The translations under genes were made by a program, and so were the position numbers. A model generated the notes under the pieces. That model did no database searches. It saw only the letters and a list, made by a program, of their open reading frames with translations, and had not been told where the DNA came from. A DNA stretch of 64,000 nt from Dichotomocladium elegans (lineage: Eukaryota; Mucoromycota; Mucoromycetes; Mucorales; Lichtheimiaceae): assembly GCA_025716815.1 (NCBI GenBank), contig JAIXMN010000012.1, positions 372,001 through 436,000 of the forward strand. Reading direction: 5' to 3'. Below are positions 20,823 to 30,840 of the stretch, piece by piece (position 1 is the first letter of the stretch; every line of letters begins with the position of its first letter).

Positions 20823-22825
20823 TTGGCTCCTCAGCCATTTCCTGTTGGAGAGACCGAGATGGTAGAGGATCTGATCTCGATGTTGGAAGATTGGGATGTT
20901 TTGGGGCTTTCTGGAGATGCAGTCGCTGCTGCTGCTGCCCTCCTCCCATTGGTGTGGAATGAGAAAGCCGATAGCCACCTGCGAGGCACATATTCCAAGG
21001 ACTCTCGGACAACTATCTGGCGCCATAGAAAGGAGATGGAAATCGCCGCAAGCATGTCGCAGAAGCTTTCCGCTTTTGGTTTTACTCGCCAGCAACGTCA
21101 GACGAACCAAGACGATCTATATGAGGAAGAGCTTTTTGCTGGAGCTATCAATAGGCTGGAAGAACTCATAAGACCTCGAATTTCAGCATCCAATGCCGGA
21201 GATTCCATCAGCCCTTTCCAGTTGTGTAAGCTTCAAGCAGTACACAGATACCTTGTGTATCGTCTTGCTGGTACGAAAGCCATTGCTGCGTCGCAGGATG
21301 CTGCCAAAGATACCTGGCATACACCTTCGCAAGATTACCGCCCCAAGGTTATCCGCCACTGGGCAAAAGAATTTCTTCAATTTGGGATTGTATCATCTCA
21401 CCGTCAAGGAATACACAGCAAGAGGATTTCGGGTTTGTCTGATGTGCACCTCTCGGACAACATTTGCAAGTGGATTCATGAACAGTTATCTGACGAGCGA
21501 AATATCTTTAGTATATTGAAGTTTGTCAATGAAGCAGCAATTCCAGATATATTTGGTGTACCTGGAAGTGTGAGTGAAACAACCCTTTGGCGATACATGA
21601 ACGAATGAGGCTTCTTGTTTCGGCGGAACACCAAAGACGTCTATTACGACGGCCATGAAAGGAAGATGTCGTTGCGTACCGTAAGGAATGGTCACGGCGC
21701 ATGACGGTCTACCGGACAATGACAGAACACTTCGAAGGCGAATTGATGGACGAAGTTATACCACCAATTCTTGCACCTGGATAAAAGATGCTGGTGATGG
21801 TAACTCCTGATGAGTCGACCTTCTATGCCAAAGATGGCAAGCAAGTTCTGTGGCTGGCAGCCGGCGTAACTGTAATGCGGAATAAGTGTCCTGGCATGTC
21901 GATTATGGTCAGTGAATTCCAGTGCCCATGTCATGGAACAAATGAGACATGGAGATCTTATCTCCCGACAATTCTTCGAAGCCGGCGCTGGGCATGAGGA
22001 TAATGGATCAGTGAACATATTTTGCACCAACTGCAAAGCACCTTCATCCCGTTATTTGATCCATTGCATCCCGGTTGTAGAGCCCTGTTCTTGTTTGACC
22101 AGAGTAGCAATCACGATGCCTTTGCTGCAGATGCTCATTTGGTCCAAAGGATGACAAATCCGAGAAACGCATCGAAGAAGGCGAAAAGTACCGATTTCGG
22201 AATGGCTACTTCGTTGCAAGAGATCATGACGGTGCGCCAGTGCATGTTCCTCAAAGCATGAACATAAAACGACATGAGAACATCAAGAAGCGTAAACACG
22301 GCCATACGATTGTCACCTCACAGAAGAAAGAAGTAGAATACTTCAAAGGAATCGAAAGGATTCTGAAAGAGCGTGGACTTTGGTTTGATAAAGACCCTCA
22401 CCGCCCCGACAATGTATGGAGGATGGAGTACAAAAACGATGCGGCGGACGATGCAAAATGTTGCGCAAACATTTGCTTGCAGCACAGCCTGATTTCACAG
22501 CACAGCGGACGGCATTGCAGGAAGCAGTGGAGGACAGTGGCCATATATTTGAGCTCTATCCAAAATTCCATTGTGAATGCAATCGGATTGAACACTATTG
22601 GAGCGCTGCAAAGCGTGAAGCTCGAGCACGGTGCGACTATTCTTTCAAGAGTCTAAAAGAACATCTCCCGAGCTTCCTTGACTCTGTATCTCCTCCAAAC
22701 CAGACTCCCACTACAATAAGGCTTGGCGCTATATTGAGGCTTATGCTAATGAGGCTCCAGACCACGTTCGAAAGCTCTCAACTTGTATCTACAAGAGCCA
22801 TCGTCGTGTTGGCTTACATGACTAG
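20823..22825 (+). pseudogene. Broken fungal DDE transposase
   Basis: Pieces of one large fungal DDE-superfamily transposase occur in the right order in shifting frames. The N-terminal part is open to 21608. Then come YYDGHER (about 21639), VTPDESTFYAKDGK with the first acidic catalytic residues (about 21799), IMVSEFQCPCHG (about 21902), LHPG followed by LFLFDQSSNHD (about 22065), KGIERILKERGL, PDFTAQRTALQEAVEDSGH (about 22486), YPKFHCECNRIEHYWSAAK, ARCDYSFKSL and finally IYKSHRR (about 22788). Several frameshifts and stops separate these blocks, so it is not functional. All blocks being present points to loss by point mutation and small indels rather than deletion. No terminal repeats were identified. 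Confidence 0.8.
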
Positions 22826-22997
22826 TATTAGACACATCCATATATATTATCTGAGGTTGAATATAAAAATTGAAACAAAATAAGGTTTGTGGCTATTATA
22901 AGTGAAATGCACCATATCCAATAAGTGAAAGGATCCTCGCAATCTTCTTTCTAACAAAGTCCTGTTGTCGGCCTATTTTTTTTTACCGCCCCTCGTC

Positions 22998-23003
22998 TAT
23001 AAA
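22998..23003 (+). promoter_or_regulatory. TATA box of methyltransferase 1
   Basis: TATAAA lies 20 bases before the ATG at 23018. This spacing is unusually short and would give an almost leaderless transcript, or else a different start is used. Confidence 0.4.
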
Positions 23004-23017
23004 TTGAAGGTGGCAAA

Positions 23018-24506
23018 ATGAGCCTTGTGAGTTTCTTTAAAACATTATTCGCAAAAAAACACCGAAACCCGCCGAGAACGCCGCCTGTGTTGGAAGATCA
23101 CGGACCTGAAAAAGCAGCAAACAACCAAGTAATGAACCTATCTGCACAGAGCCCCACAAATAGCTGTAGCAAGGAGACATCACCGAGCAGTACCTCAAAA
23201 TATCGGATCGAGAATGGTCGACGGTATCATGAACGTGAAGATGTTGCATACGTTTTACCCGACGATGACACAGGCAAGAATGTGGAAATGTGCGGGGAGA
23301 TGGATGAGTGAAATAACACAAGCGTGGATGGTTTGTAGAGAACGATCGCGTCCATCAGCAGCATTGGATCTTAAAGATTGTTTCGGACGGCAATTTCAAT
23401 TCTCCCGTTGAAGACGCACTCGAACGTGGAATTAAGGTGCTCGATGCTGGCTGTGGTAAGCAATACTGGCGATAAACCATACCCTCATTGCTGTTATCGA
23501 CGCCGGAGTATGCTATCTCGTAGGACCGGGAACCTGGACTCTTGAAATGGCAAATTCGTATCCCTCTTCAGAATTCCATGGTGTTGACATTTTAACTCGA
23601 TTCCCAGAAACAATCAAGCCCGGCAACTGTCACTTTCATACACATAACTTGGTTGACCAAGGCTTTTTCCCCGATAACCATTTTGGTCTAATCCATCAGA
23701 GGTTGCTTGTAGGCGGTTTGCTTAGCAAATATTGGGAAACGGTTTGTATTTGTGGCGCGTGTACGTGAGTGCATGTATTACGTAACACGTTGTGTAACTA
23801 GAGAAATCATTGAAATCGACAGGTCATTGAAGAGCATGTCCGTACACTCAAGCCCGGAGGTTGGCTAGAAATCATGGAGGTATGTGTACTTTCCCGTCCA
23901 TGGGGATGTTGTTGATTACAATATAAACCCCTGCTCATCCCCCCATGTACCATGTTACAAGTACAACTTCTTGAAGACTGCTGAACGTGCCGGCCCCAAG
24001 CTCGCCATCATGTGCAATGGACGTACGTATTCTGACGTATATACCTGGAGGGGAAAAAAGTGCAAGACCTCATTGAGAGCATGGACCCTAACAAAAACCG
24101 GAATTTAGTCATAACTGCATGTGATATCCGGGGACTCCAAGGCAGAATTAATGAAGTGTTAGAACCAATGCTCGAGAGCGCAGGTCTTGTCAACATTCAG
24201 ATCAAGGAGGACGAGTATCCATTAGATCAGGACACGCAACTATCCAAGCTCGGATGGTGAGCAGACATGCACTTTAAAGCGTCTGGATGATCGAAGCTAA
24301 CACTCTAAACTATTGCTAGGGATAACGTTAGCGAAGCTTTCGTGGCTCTGAAGCCTATTGTTTCTAGGGCTCTACCGGAACTTGAGGACGATGAGAATTA
24401 TACTCGATTCACAGAGGAAACAAAAAATGAGGCTAGAGAACGGAAATCAATAATGTATCTGTACCGCATCTTTGGTCAGAAACCACAATCGTGCCTTTTG
24501 GAGTAG
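23018..24506 (+). CDS. SAM-dependent methyltransferase, paralogue 1
   Basis: A class I methyltransferase of the large fungal LaeA/UMTA-like group; substrate unknown. Seven exons give a clean 363-residue protein: 23018-23273, 23339-23455, 23524-23741, 23823-23879, 23962-24022, 24061-24256 and 24320-24506. The variable N-terminus leads into ENGRRYHEREDVAYVLPDD. The SAM-binding motif I is VLDAGCGPGTW, split by intron 2. Then follow FHGVDI (motif II acidic residue), FPETIKPGNCHF, HQRLLVGGLL and LKPGGWLEIME. Intron 1 is a GC-AG intron (23274 GCAAGA to 23338). The same intron is found at the same codon in the paralogue at 25669. The protein has no signal peptide and is probably cytosolic or nuclear. 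Confidence 0.85.
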
Positions 24507-25668
24507 ACGAGAACAAATCTGAGCGAAACCGGATATCACTTGCATGTTGTGTATACTCTGAATTACTTTTTATAAATATTGGTCTCCACATTATAGTGGC
24601 ACAGACCTAATGGTCATATTTGATTCACCTGCGATGCTTCAAAAATATGTCTTACGCGGAAAGAAAAAAATGTAACTACCCAGCACTGATGGGTTAGATA
24701 AGCATGACACCTGTCATTTGTGACAGATTTTTTTATTTGCTTCCAGTCGATCGATGTTTATTGCTGTGTCATCTTGATGGTAGTACTTTGTGATAGTTTG
24801 CTCACTGAATATACGATGTATTTTGAAACAAGAAAAAAGAGGGGAAAGAACTATAGCACATATAAGGTGAAATAAAGATCACACGTAAATACAGGAATTT
24901 GACATAGACTATGAAAGCAGAATGACGAACTGTAAGGGAAAACGAGATTTATGAAGCAAAAAATCGAGTAATGCGCCACGTTTCTTTTTTATTGCCAATG
25001 ACGGTTAAGGGACGCGACGCAGGCAAATTTCCTGGAAATGAATCACTGATTATTAAACCTAAAGTGCACCTTCAATACAGTCTGCATTGATTTGTCTGTC
25101 GCTGCTGCCGCGAGTATGCCGACATGCTCCCTGAACAACATCGCTGTCAACTTAAGCGACTCTGATAAACACCTCAACTAATTACTATAGTAGGCAATCA
25201 CATTGACCTCAGGCTATCACCGTTGCGTAATATGGCGATCCTTGTGTTGAGCTTGAAAGACAAGTTTGCTTCCTATTGGCGCTAACTGTAAGCAGGGTGT
25301 ATGGAACGATCTTATAGATGCTGTAACATATCGCTCGTGTAACTCTATCTTTGGATTGCTGCAGTTCTCTATATCAACGCCTTCATCAGCTTAGTGTTCC
25401 TTGCTCGGATTCGATGATTCTATTTCAAAGAAAGGCTCCGAAAAGTTAAATATGCTTACTGAGGCTATTAGAAGAAGTACAGAGCTCAAAAAGAGACCGT
25501 TACACTCTAGATGTTACACGCCACGGCTGATGTGCAACCCAAATTTATTTTCAGTGCCTTGCCTTTTTCTTTTAACAAAAGACCGATGTCATCCGTCTTT
25601 TTCCTCTTTCCTTTCAAACACTCCCAGTCACCAATCCCAGTCTCTTTCTACAATTTTCAGAACGACAG
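24507..25668. other. Spacer between the two methyltransferases
   Basis: AT-rich. A short hairpin (CTGTCA/TGACAG, about 24713-24728) followed by a T run lies some 210 bases after gene 1. Nothing else was recognised. The promoter of paralogue 2 must lie near the end but has no obvious TATA box. Confidence 0.4.
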
Positions 25669-27185
25669 ATGTTAAGCTGTGGGTTATTTAAAATCTTCTT
25701 CCAGAAGAAGCGTCCTGTGTCATCCACTATGACTGCCACGCCCATACACCAGGCTACAACACTTCAGGAACAAACAAACACTCTCCCCTCGAGCTCCCCA
25801 AGTCCTTCATATAACGGAAAACATTTGCGGCAAGAGGACTCAAAATATGTTTACGAGAACGGAAGACGTTACCACAACCAAGAGGGTACCGCATATGTTA
25901 TGCCTGACGACGACGCAGGCAAGTCGAGTGAATATGGCATTTTCGGAAAGGTGTCTGAAAGATCGCAAAACCGACATAGAGACCGACCGTATTCATCAGC
26001 AGCACTGGATTTTGAAAGCTATCTCGGATGGAAACTTCACTGCGCCTGTGGAGGGAGATCTACAGAGCGGAATCAATGTCGTCGATGCCGGATGCGGTAA
26101 GCCACCAGCTGCTTTTTTGTTCATTAAACAATGTACTCAGCTTATTATTGAATCTGCAACAGGCCCAGGGACGTGGACGCTTGAGATGGCAAATGCTTAT
26201 CCAAATTCAACATTTTATGGAATCGACATTGTATCTAAATTTCCGGAAACCATCAAACCCGGAAACTGTCATTTCCAAAACCAGAATCTTGCAGATAAAG
26301 GTATATTCCCCGAGAACTATTTTGGATACATCCATCAAAGATTGCTATTCGGCGGATTGCTCGAAAAAGACTGGGAAAAGGTAAGTAGATTTGACATGGA
26401 CATTTGAAGGGTTGTTCCCCTCGTGATTTGAACAAAATCTCCACACAGATTATTCAAGAACATGCACGCACACTTGCTCCGGGAGGATGGCTTGAAGCTG
26501 CAGAGGTATTGTATGTCTGCATACTCTTAAGTAAATATGTATTCCGTAAAGCTTCCAGGATATCATGATCAACATTTATTCCAATTAGCTTTCTCTGTAC
26601 AAATCGATCGACCAAGCAGGTCCCAAACTTAGGCTTCTGCTCAGAGCGTGTAAGTTACCCCTCATACGTAATACAATGTGCGTCCCCGCCATTGTGATAC
26701 CTTTTGATTCCGCAGGATTACATCACAAGCGTGAACGTCATCATAACCGGGCTACCACCGCGAAAGATATTTATGGGCTCTGACATCGTTTAATTCTTTA
26801 GTTGTTGCAATGTCCGATTCTCGTGGTCTTCATTCAAAAATCGTGGAAGAAATTGAAGGGATGTATGCGCGCGCAGGTCTTGTCGACGTACAAGTAAATA
26901 TACTGAAATTCCCATTGGATCAGAGGACACAGCTTGGAAAGCTAGGATGGTAAGAACCCCATAATAAAATCCTTGGAAGGGAATCAGAGAATGAGTGCTA
27001 AAATAAGCAGGGATGACTTTTGCGAGGGGTTTTTAACCCTCAAACCACTTTTGGTTAAAGCGATGCCTGAAATTCCTGACGAAGGCTACGAGCAGTTTCT
27101 GGATGATATTAAGCATGAATGTAAGGAAAGAGCATCCTATTTGCATATATACCGCGTTTTGGGTCGGAAGCCCCTATTAGATTAG
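25669..27185 (+). CDS. SAM-dependent methyltransferase, paralogue 2
   Basis: Tandem paralogue of the gene at 23018, in the same orientation and with the same exon plan. It reads ENGRRYHNQEGTAYVMPDD, a GC-AG intron (25919 GCAAGT to 25979), DRIHQQHWILKAISDGNF, motif I VVDAGCG-PGTWTLEMA split by intron 2 (26097-26162), FYGIDIV, HQRLLFGGLL and LAPGGWLEAAE. The 3' part reads SDSRGLHSKIVEEIEGMYARA and ends YRVLGRKPLLD. The weak place is about 26640-26800, after KLRLLL: the strong donor GTAAGT there joined to the next acceptor makes a stop codon, so either splicing differs from paralogue 1 or this copy is damaged. I therefore rate function as uncertain. Confidence 0.75.
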
Positions 27186-29115
27186 AAATCCTATGTAAGA
27201 GGCGCCTATTATCTGGCGGCTGAATCCATGTAGTATTCCATATCCTGCTTGCTTATTTTATTTTCGAATATAAATGTCATAAACAAGACAAAATAAAATA
27301 TTTGCCGTTTTCACTATCTCAAGCTTCTATACGGACCACCTCAATGACTTCGGCTTCCGAGTAGCTGAAAACCTTGCAGTGCCCTCGCTGAGATTCTTTG
27401 CAATCTTTTTGATGGCAGTGTTTGTGCCCTTCTCCATCCATCATCCCCATTTGGATCAATAGCTCTCATAATGCGACCTTTTGAAATTCGGTGGAAATAC
27501 CTATTCTCTGCGATGTTGTTGCTATGCTTCCAACGTGCATCTGTGCAGATCGATTCGTCCAAATCCATTGGTAAACGTTTGCAATGCCCCCTTCTGAGCA
27601 ATAGCATGAACAACCATCCCAAAGCAGTAACCTCCGATAAATTTCATACTGCATGAAATTCTATTACCGCATCCTAGGATCCCATTGCTGACATCTGCAT
27701 TATCGTTCAATGTATTTCTCTGTCATTAATTGTTGCTGTGTTGATATAGTGTATGTGGTCATTAATAACATACGGATCACTTGTTTTTGCTGAAATAGGC
27801 CGGATAAATAGTCCAATTTGGCAATGCGTCGAAATCAAAAAATACATCGCGCAGGCAAAGAGGGGAGAACAAAAGAAGAGACTGGGCTATTTCAGACGCA
27901 CAGTCTATTGAACTGCTCAAAAATCATCATCTCAGTTCACAAGAAGGACCTACCTTACAGTGATATGGATGAGGCTAGCGATGCGTAGCAAGAGCAGCGA
28001 AAGGTTCCTCTATCTCAGGTCACCGCTGCCCACTTCATAATCCCTCAGAGCCTCCAGAACACCAAGCATATTGCAGGAGACCAAGCGGCGGGTCAGACAC
28101 CCGTGGCAAGACTATGGCCGACTGGGAGCCAAGCAAGCAGAACTATGCGGTGAATTTAGATGGCACTGTTTGCCCTCTGTGCTAGCTTACCATATGGAGT
28201 GATCCCTATCAAAAGGTTCTGCTCAATGACATAGAAGATATTGTTGCTCTGGGATTTAGTGTCTTCCTTTTATGTGCAATGAATCGTTTATTAGGATAAA
28301 CACATGTTGTTTCTCGTTTTACTACATATGACTAAGACTGAAAACATGGGTCACGGATGGGAGAAAGCCCAGTATGCACATAGATTGTGAGAGCTCCACT
28401 TGGCTTGAAAGGCGGGTACATATCCTCTCATTTCTCTCTAGTAATTGTATGGATAATTTACTCGTACGTGAATCGTCTGTAATGTGCATCCTATTTAAAA
28501 ATATATACCAGCTGAAATGCCTGCTGCTTACATGTGTTTATTGTTGGACGCGTCAGTCTTTATGTTACAGTATTGAATCTCAATGGCGGGACATGACTCC
28601 GAATGCCCCGATGATGAGCGACATAACGGAGTCGAACTGGATAGTGAGCTTGAAACAGGACATTACGGATCGCCTATGTACAATCTTTTGCTCTGTGGAA
28701 ATGTGACATCGCTCATGCGTGTCCCGCAGCCTGGATTGTGAGAAAGATGCTAAATATGAGCTCCATTGAACGACACTCATACCGGCAGAGTATTTACCCA
28801 CAGCATCCATTGGATAGTTCTGATAGCATAGTCTCACCAATGTCATATCAAATGTGATATGCACATGGGCTTCTTTAACATCGTACACTGTTATGCTCGC
28901 TAGGTGGATGGCGAGAGGCAGGAGCCAGTGGAGCGGGAGGGAATAGCCAGGGGCGTGAAAAACATACGGGATGGCGTTCGCGAGGATGTCCATAGGTCGT
29001 TTCAAATTCATTATCGCAAAGGAATATGGCGAACAAGCAGCATAGGCGCGGGTTCCTTCGAGTAGATCCTTCTAGTGTTGTTTTTCTGGCGATAGGAAAG
29101 TATAGTAATGAACGA
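27186..29115. other. Gene-poor region
   Basis: No gene supported. A 143-codon reverse frame (28580-29011) and short reverse frames at 27341-27710 have no recognisable domains. A 40-base piece at about 28385-28425 matches the end of the inverted repeat unit at 13637-13680, so transposon or duplication debris is present. Confidence 0.45.
28385..28425 (+). repeat. Third, tiny fragment of the duplicated unknown gene
   Basis: GAGCTCCACTTGGCTTGAAA and the following GGCG.GTAC match 13643-13672 in the same orientation; on the reverse strand they encode the PPFKPSGA part of that unknown protein. Homology stops abruptly on both sides. Confidence 0.6.
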
Positions 29116-29870
29116 AAGTACCCCGAGTGGCAAGAAGATACGTTAGCTATTGCCAAGTCGAACTACTCTATAACGGGGCTACTGGGAAATGGACGACGTT
29201 AGAATCCGTCAGGAACTTGGTGCCAGTTGTATGCTCAAGAACAAGAAGGTCGTGACCTTCTTCCAGGCTCAAAAGCCATATAGCATGGAAAGTTGGCCCC
29301 TAGGCTTTGACTATACTGCTATTGCTAAACATATCAGCAACAAATTGAGAATAAATGACCGTCTGCGTTCAATCGTCAGCTGAAATTTGATGAAGCCGAG
29401 ACCCTCAACATTGCTAGTAAGGAGATGCGACGGGTATTGGCTTCAACACCGTTAAAATTCTGAAGGCGGATGAGTGTACGGAAGAGAAGACGTCAAGATC
29501 TATGAATTGCTGTTCTTGGTGTTCTCTCCTTCTCCTTCAAGCACGAGCAAATAATGTAAAAAGATGTATAGATAAATTATTGCAAAAACTTTTTCTTTGA
29601 GATAATTGATTTCTTCTCACGAGGCACCGCGAATGCGGGGGTCTGTCAGTCATTGAGACAAGGAAAATATAGAGCGTATTTTTTAACGAATGAAATTGCA
29701 ATACGTTTGCTTCTTGCAAGATAAACGAGAATTGCACTCGGCATTCAATCGTCAAGTTGCACCTCAGAGTGTATGGTAAGATCAATCCACTTCTGGAGAT
29801 TGCTGCCGGCCATCCATCGAGTGTATGAGATGTCTAGTCTCTTATGTGATTGTGGTCATGTGATTTTTAG
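29116..29870 (+). pseudogene. Duplicated 3' end of the leucyl-tRNA synthetase gene
   Basis: Corresponds to 12418-13193: the end of LeuRS exon 5, the last intron, the last exon, the 3' UTR and flank. The copy starts at PEWQEDTLAIAKS (29120), keeps RIRQELGA and MLKNKKVVTFFQAQK, and retains the intron sequence with both splice sites altered (donor GTATAT now CCATAT, acceptor TTAGCG now TCAGCA). Small deletions break the last exon. A retained intron means DNA-level duplication, not retroposition. It lacks a promoter and the catalytic part, so it cannot make a synthetase. Confidence 0.9.
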
Positions 29871-30040
29871 TTGAGAAAATAACCTCCAAATTGTACCGTA
29901 CCATTTCCAAGCCCAGCGGCACTGCGATAAATTCTGTGAAAGCGCATATCGGGGAGAGGTACTCGTTGGGAGGTGTTCCGCATTTGAGGTATAATTTTTG
30001 GGAGGAAACAGGAGGAGAAGGCTATATCCCAGGGTAAGAG

Positions 30041-30166
30041 TTATCAGTGATAAGCGATAATCACCGACCGAAATGGACTTACCGCGCTAACTGAATGATG
30101 GAATAAAGCTCCGCGCGGCTATTACAAAGTACAAAAAGGGCATATCAATTGAACTATCAGTGATAA
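30041..30166. promoter_or_regulatory. Paired GATA-factor sites upstream of the permease
   Basis: TTATCAGTGATAAGCGATAA at 30041-30060 contains a perfect palindrome (TTATCA-G-TGATAA) plus a third GATA core. The same TATCAGTGATAAGC motif returns at 30155-30168. Fungal purine permease genes such as uapA and uapC are controlled by AreA-type GATA factors, which favour closely spaced sites, so nitrogen regulation of the permease is a reasonable inference. The sites are 675-800 bases from the ATG. Confidence 0.45.
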
Positions 30167-30711
30167 GCTTTGGAATAACATATCAATTTCGCCTTCTGAA
30201 TGGCAATTATGATCAGAAGAAAATGGAAAGAGAACATTAACTTTTTGATCTCGCAGACATCCAATATTATGGAGTGGTCTCGTGCCTATTTGTGGGCAGA
30301 CGCCGCTAAATAAGAATCCAGTTACTCATATGGCCGACAATAAGCGAGCTGAAAATGGCTCCCTGCTTGGTAATCTAAGACATGGTCCAGGGTTAGGTCG
30401 TTCGTAATACACGGGAAGGCTTTCGGTTTACCATGTTAAGTATATCATCTTGGATTTTAATGCCATCAAGTCTTATCTCTGATGGTTCATTGCGTCTGCC
30501 GATGCAGTCGTTGCAATATTTTCTGGCCAATTTCCCCAAAGGTAACGGAGGATTAGACGTGAAGGAAACAAGAATATTGAGCCAGAAGCAGTCAGGAATG
30601 GGATTATCAGGAGACAGTGGATGCAAGCTGCTTTTTTCTTTGACGCTCTTGTACAACCGACGTTATCTTTTCCATTTTATCTTTATCCATGTCACACGGA
30701 CGAAGTCGATT

Positions 30712-30719
30712 TATATAAA
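30712..30719 (+). promoter_or_regulatory. TATA box of the purine permease
   Basis: TATATAAA is 122 bases before the ATG at 30841, with no competing ATG that would give a longer conserved N-terminus. Confidence 0.55.
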
Positions 30720-30840
30720 GATCTCTCCTGGATTGGAAGCTCTTTGCAGCCGGCCCAACAAATTGCTGTCTTGCAAGCGAAAATCCTCTTTATCTCTTCT
30801 CAACCTTTTCGCAAATACGCAAGCAGACCACCATCGCAAT

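Larger units (their letters stand above)
29871..30840. other. Upstream region of the purine permease
   Basis: Non-coding as far as I can tell. It holds two GATA-site palindromes (30041-30060 and 30154-30166) and a TATA box at 30712. The rest shows no recognisable element. Confidence 0.5.

Noticed and set aside
24708..24735. Hairpin followed by T run resembling a bacterial terminator
   Set aside because: The genome is eukaryotic, so intrinsic terminators of this type are not expected; the stem is short.
28580..29011. 143-codon reverse frame
   Set aside because: No recognisable motif, promoter or splice structure.
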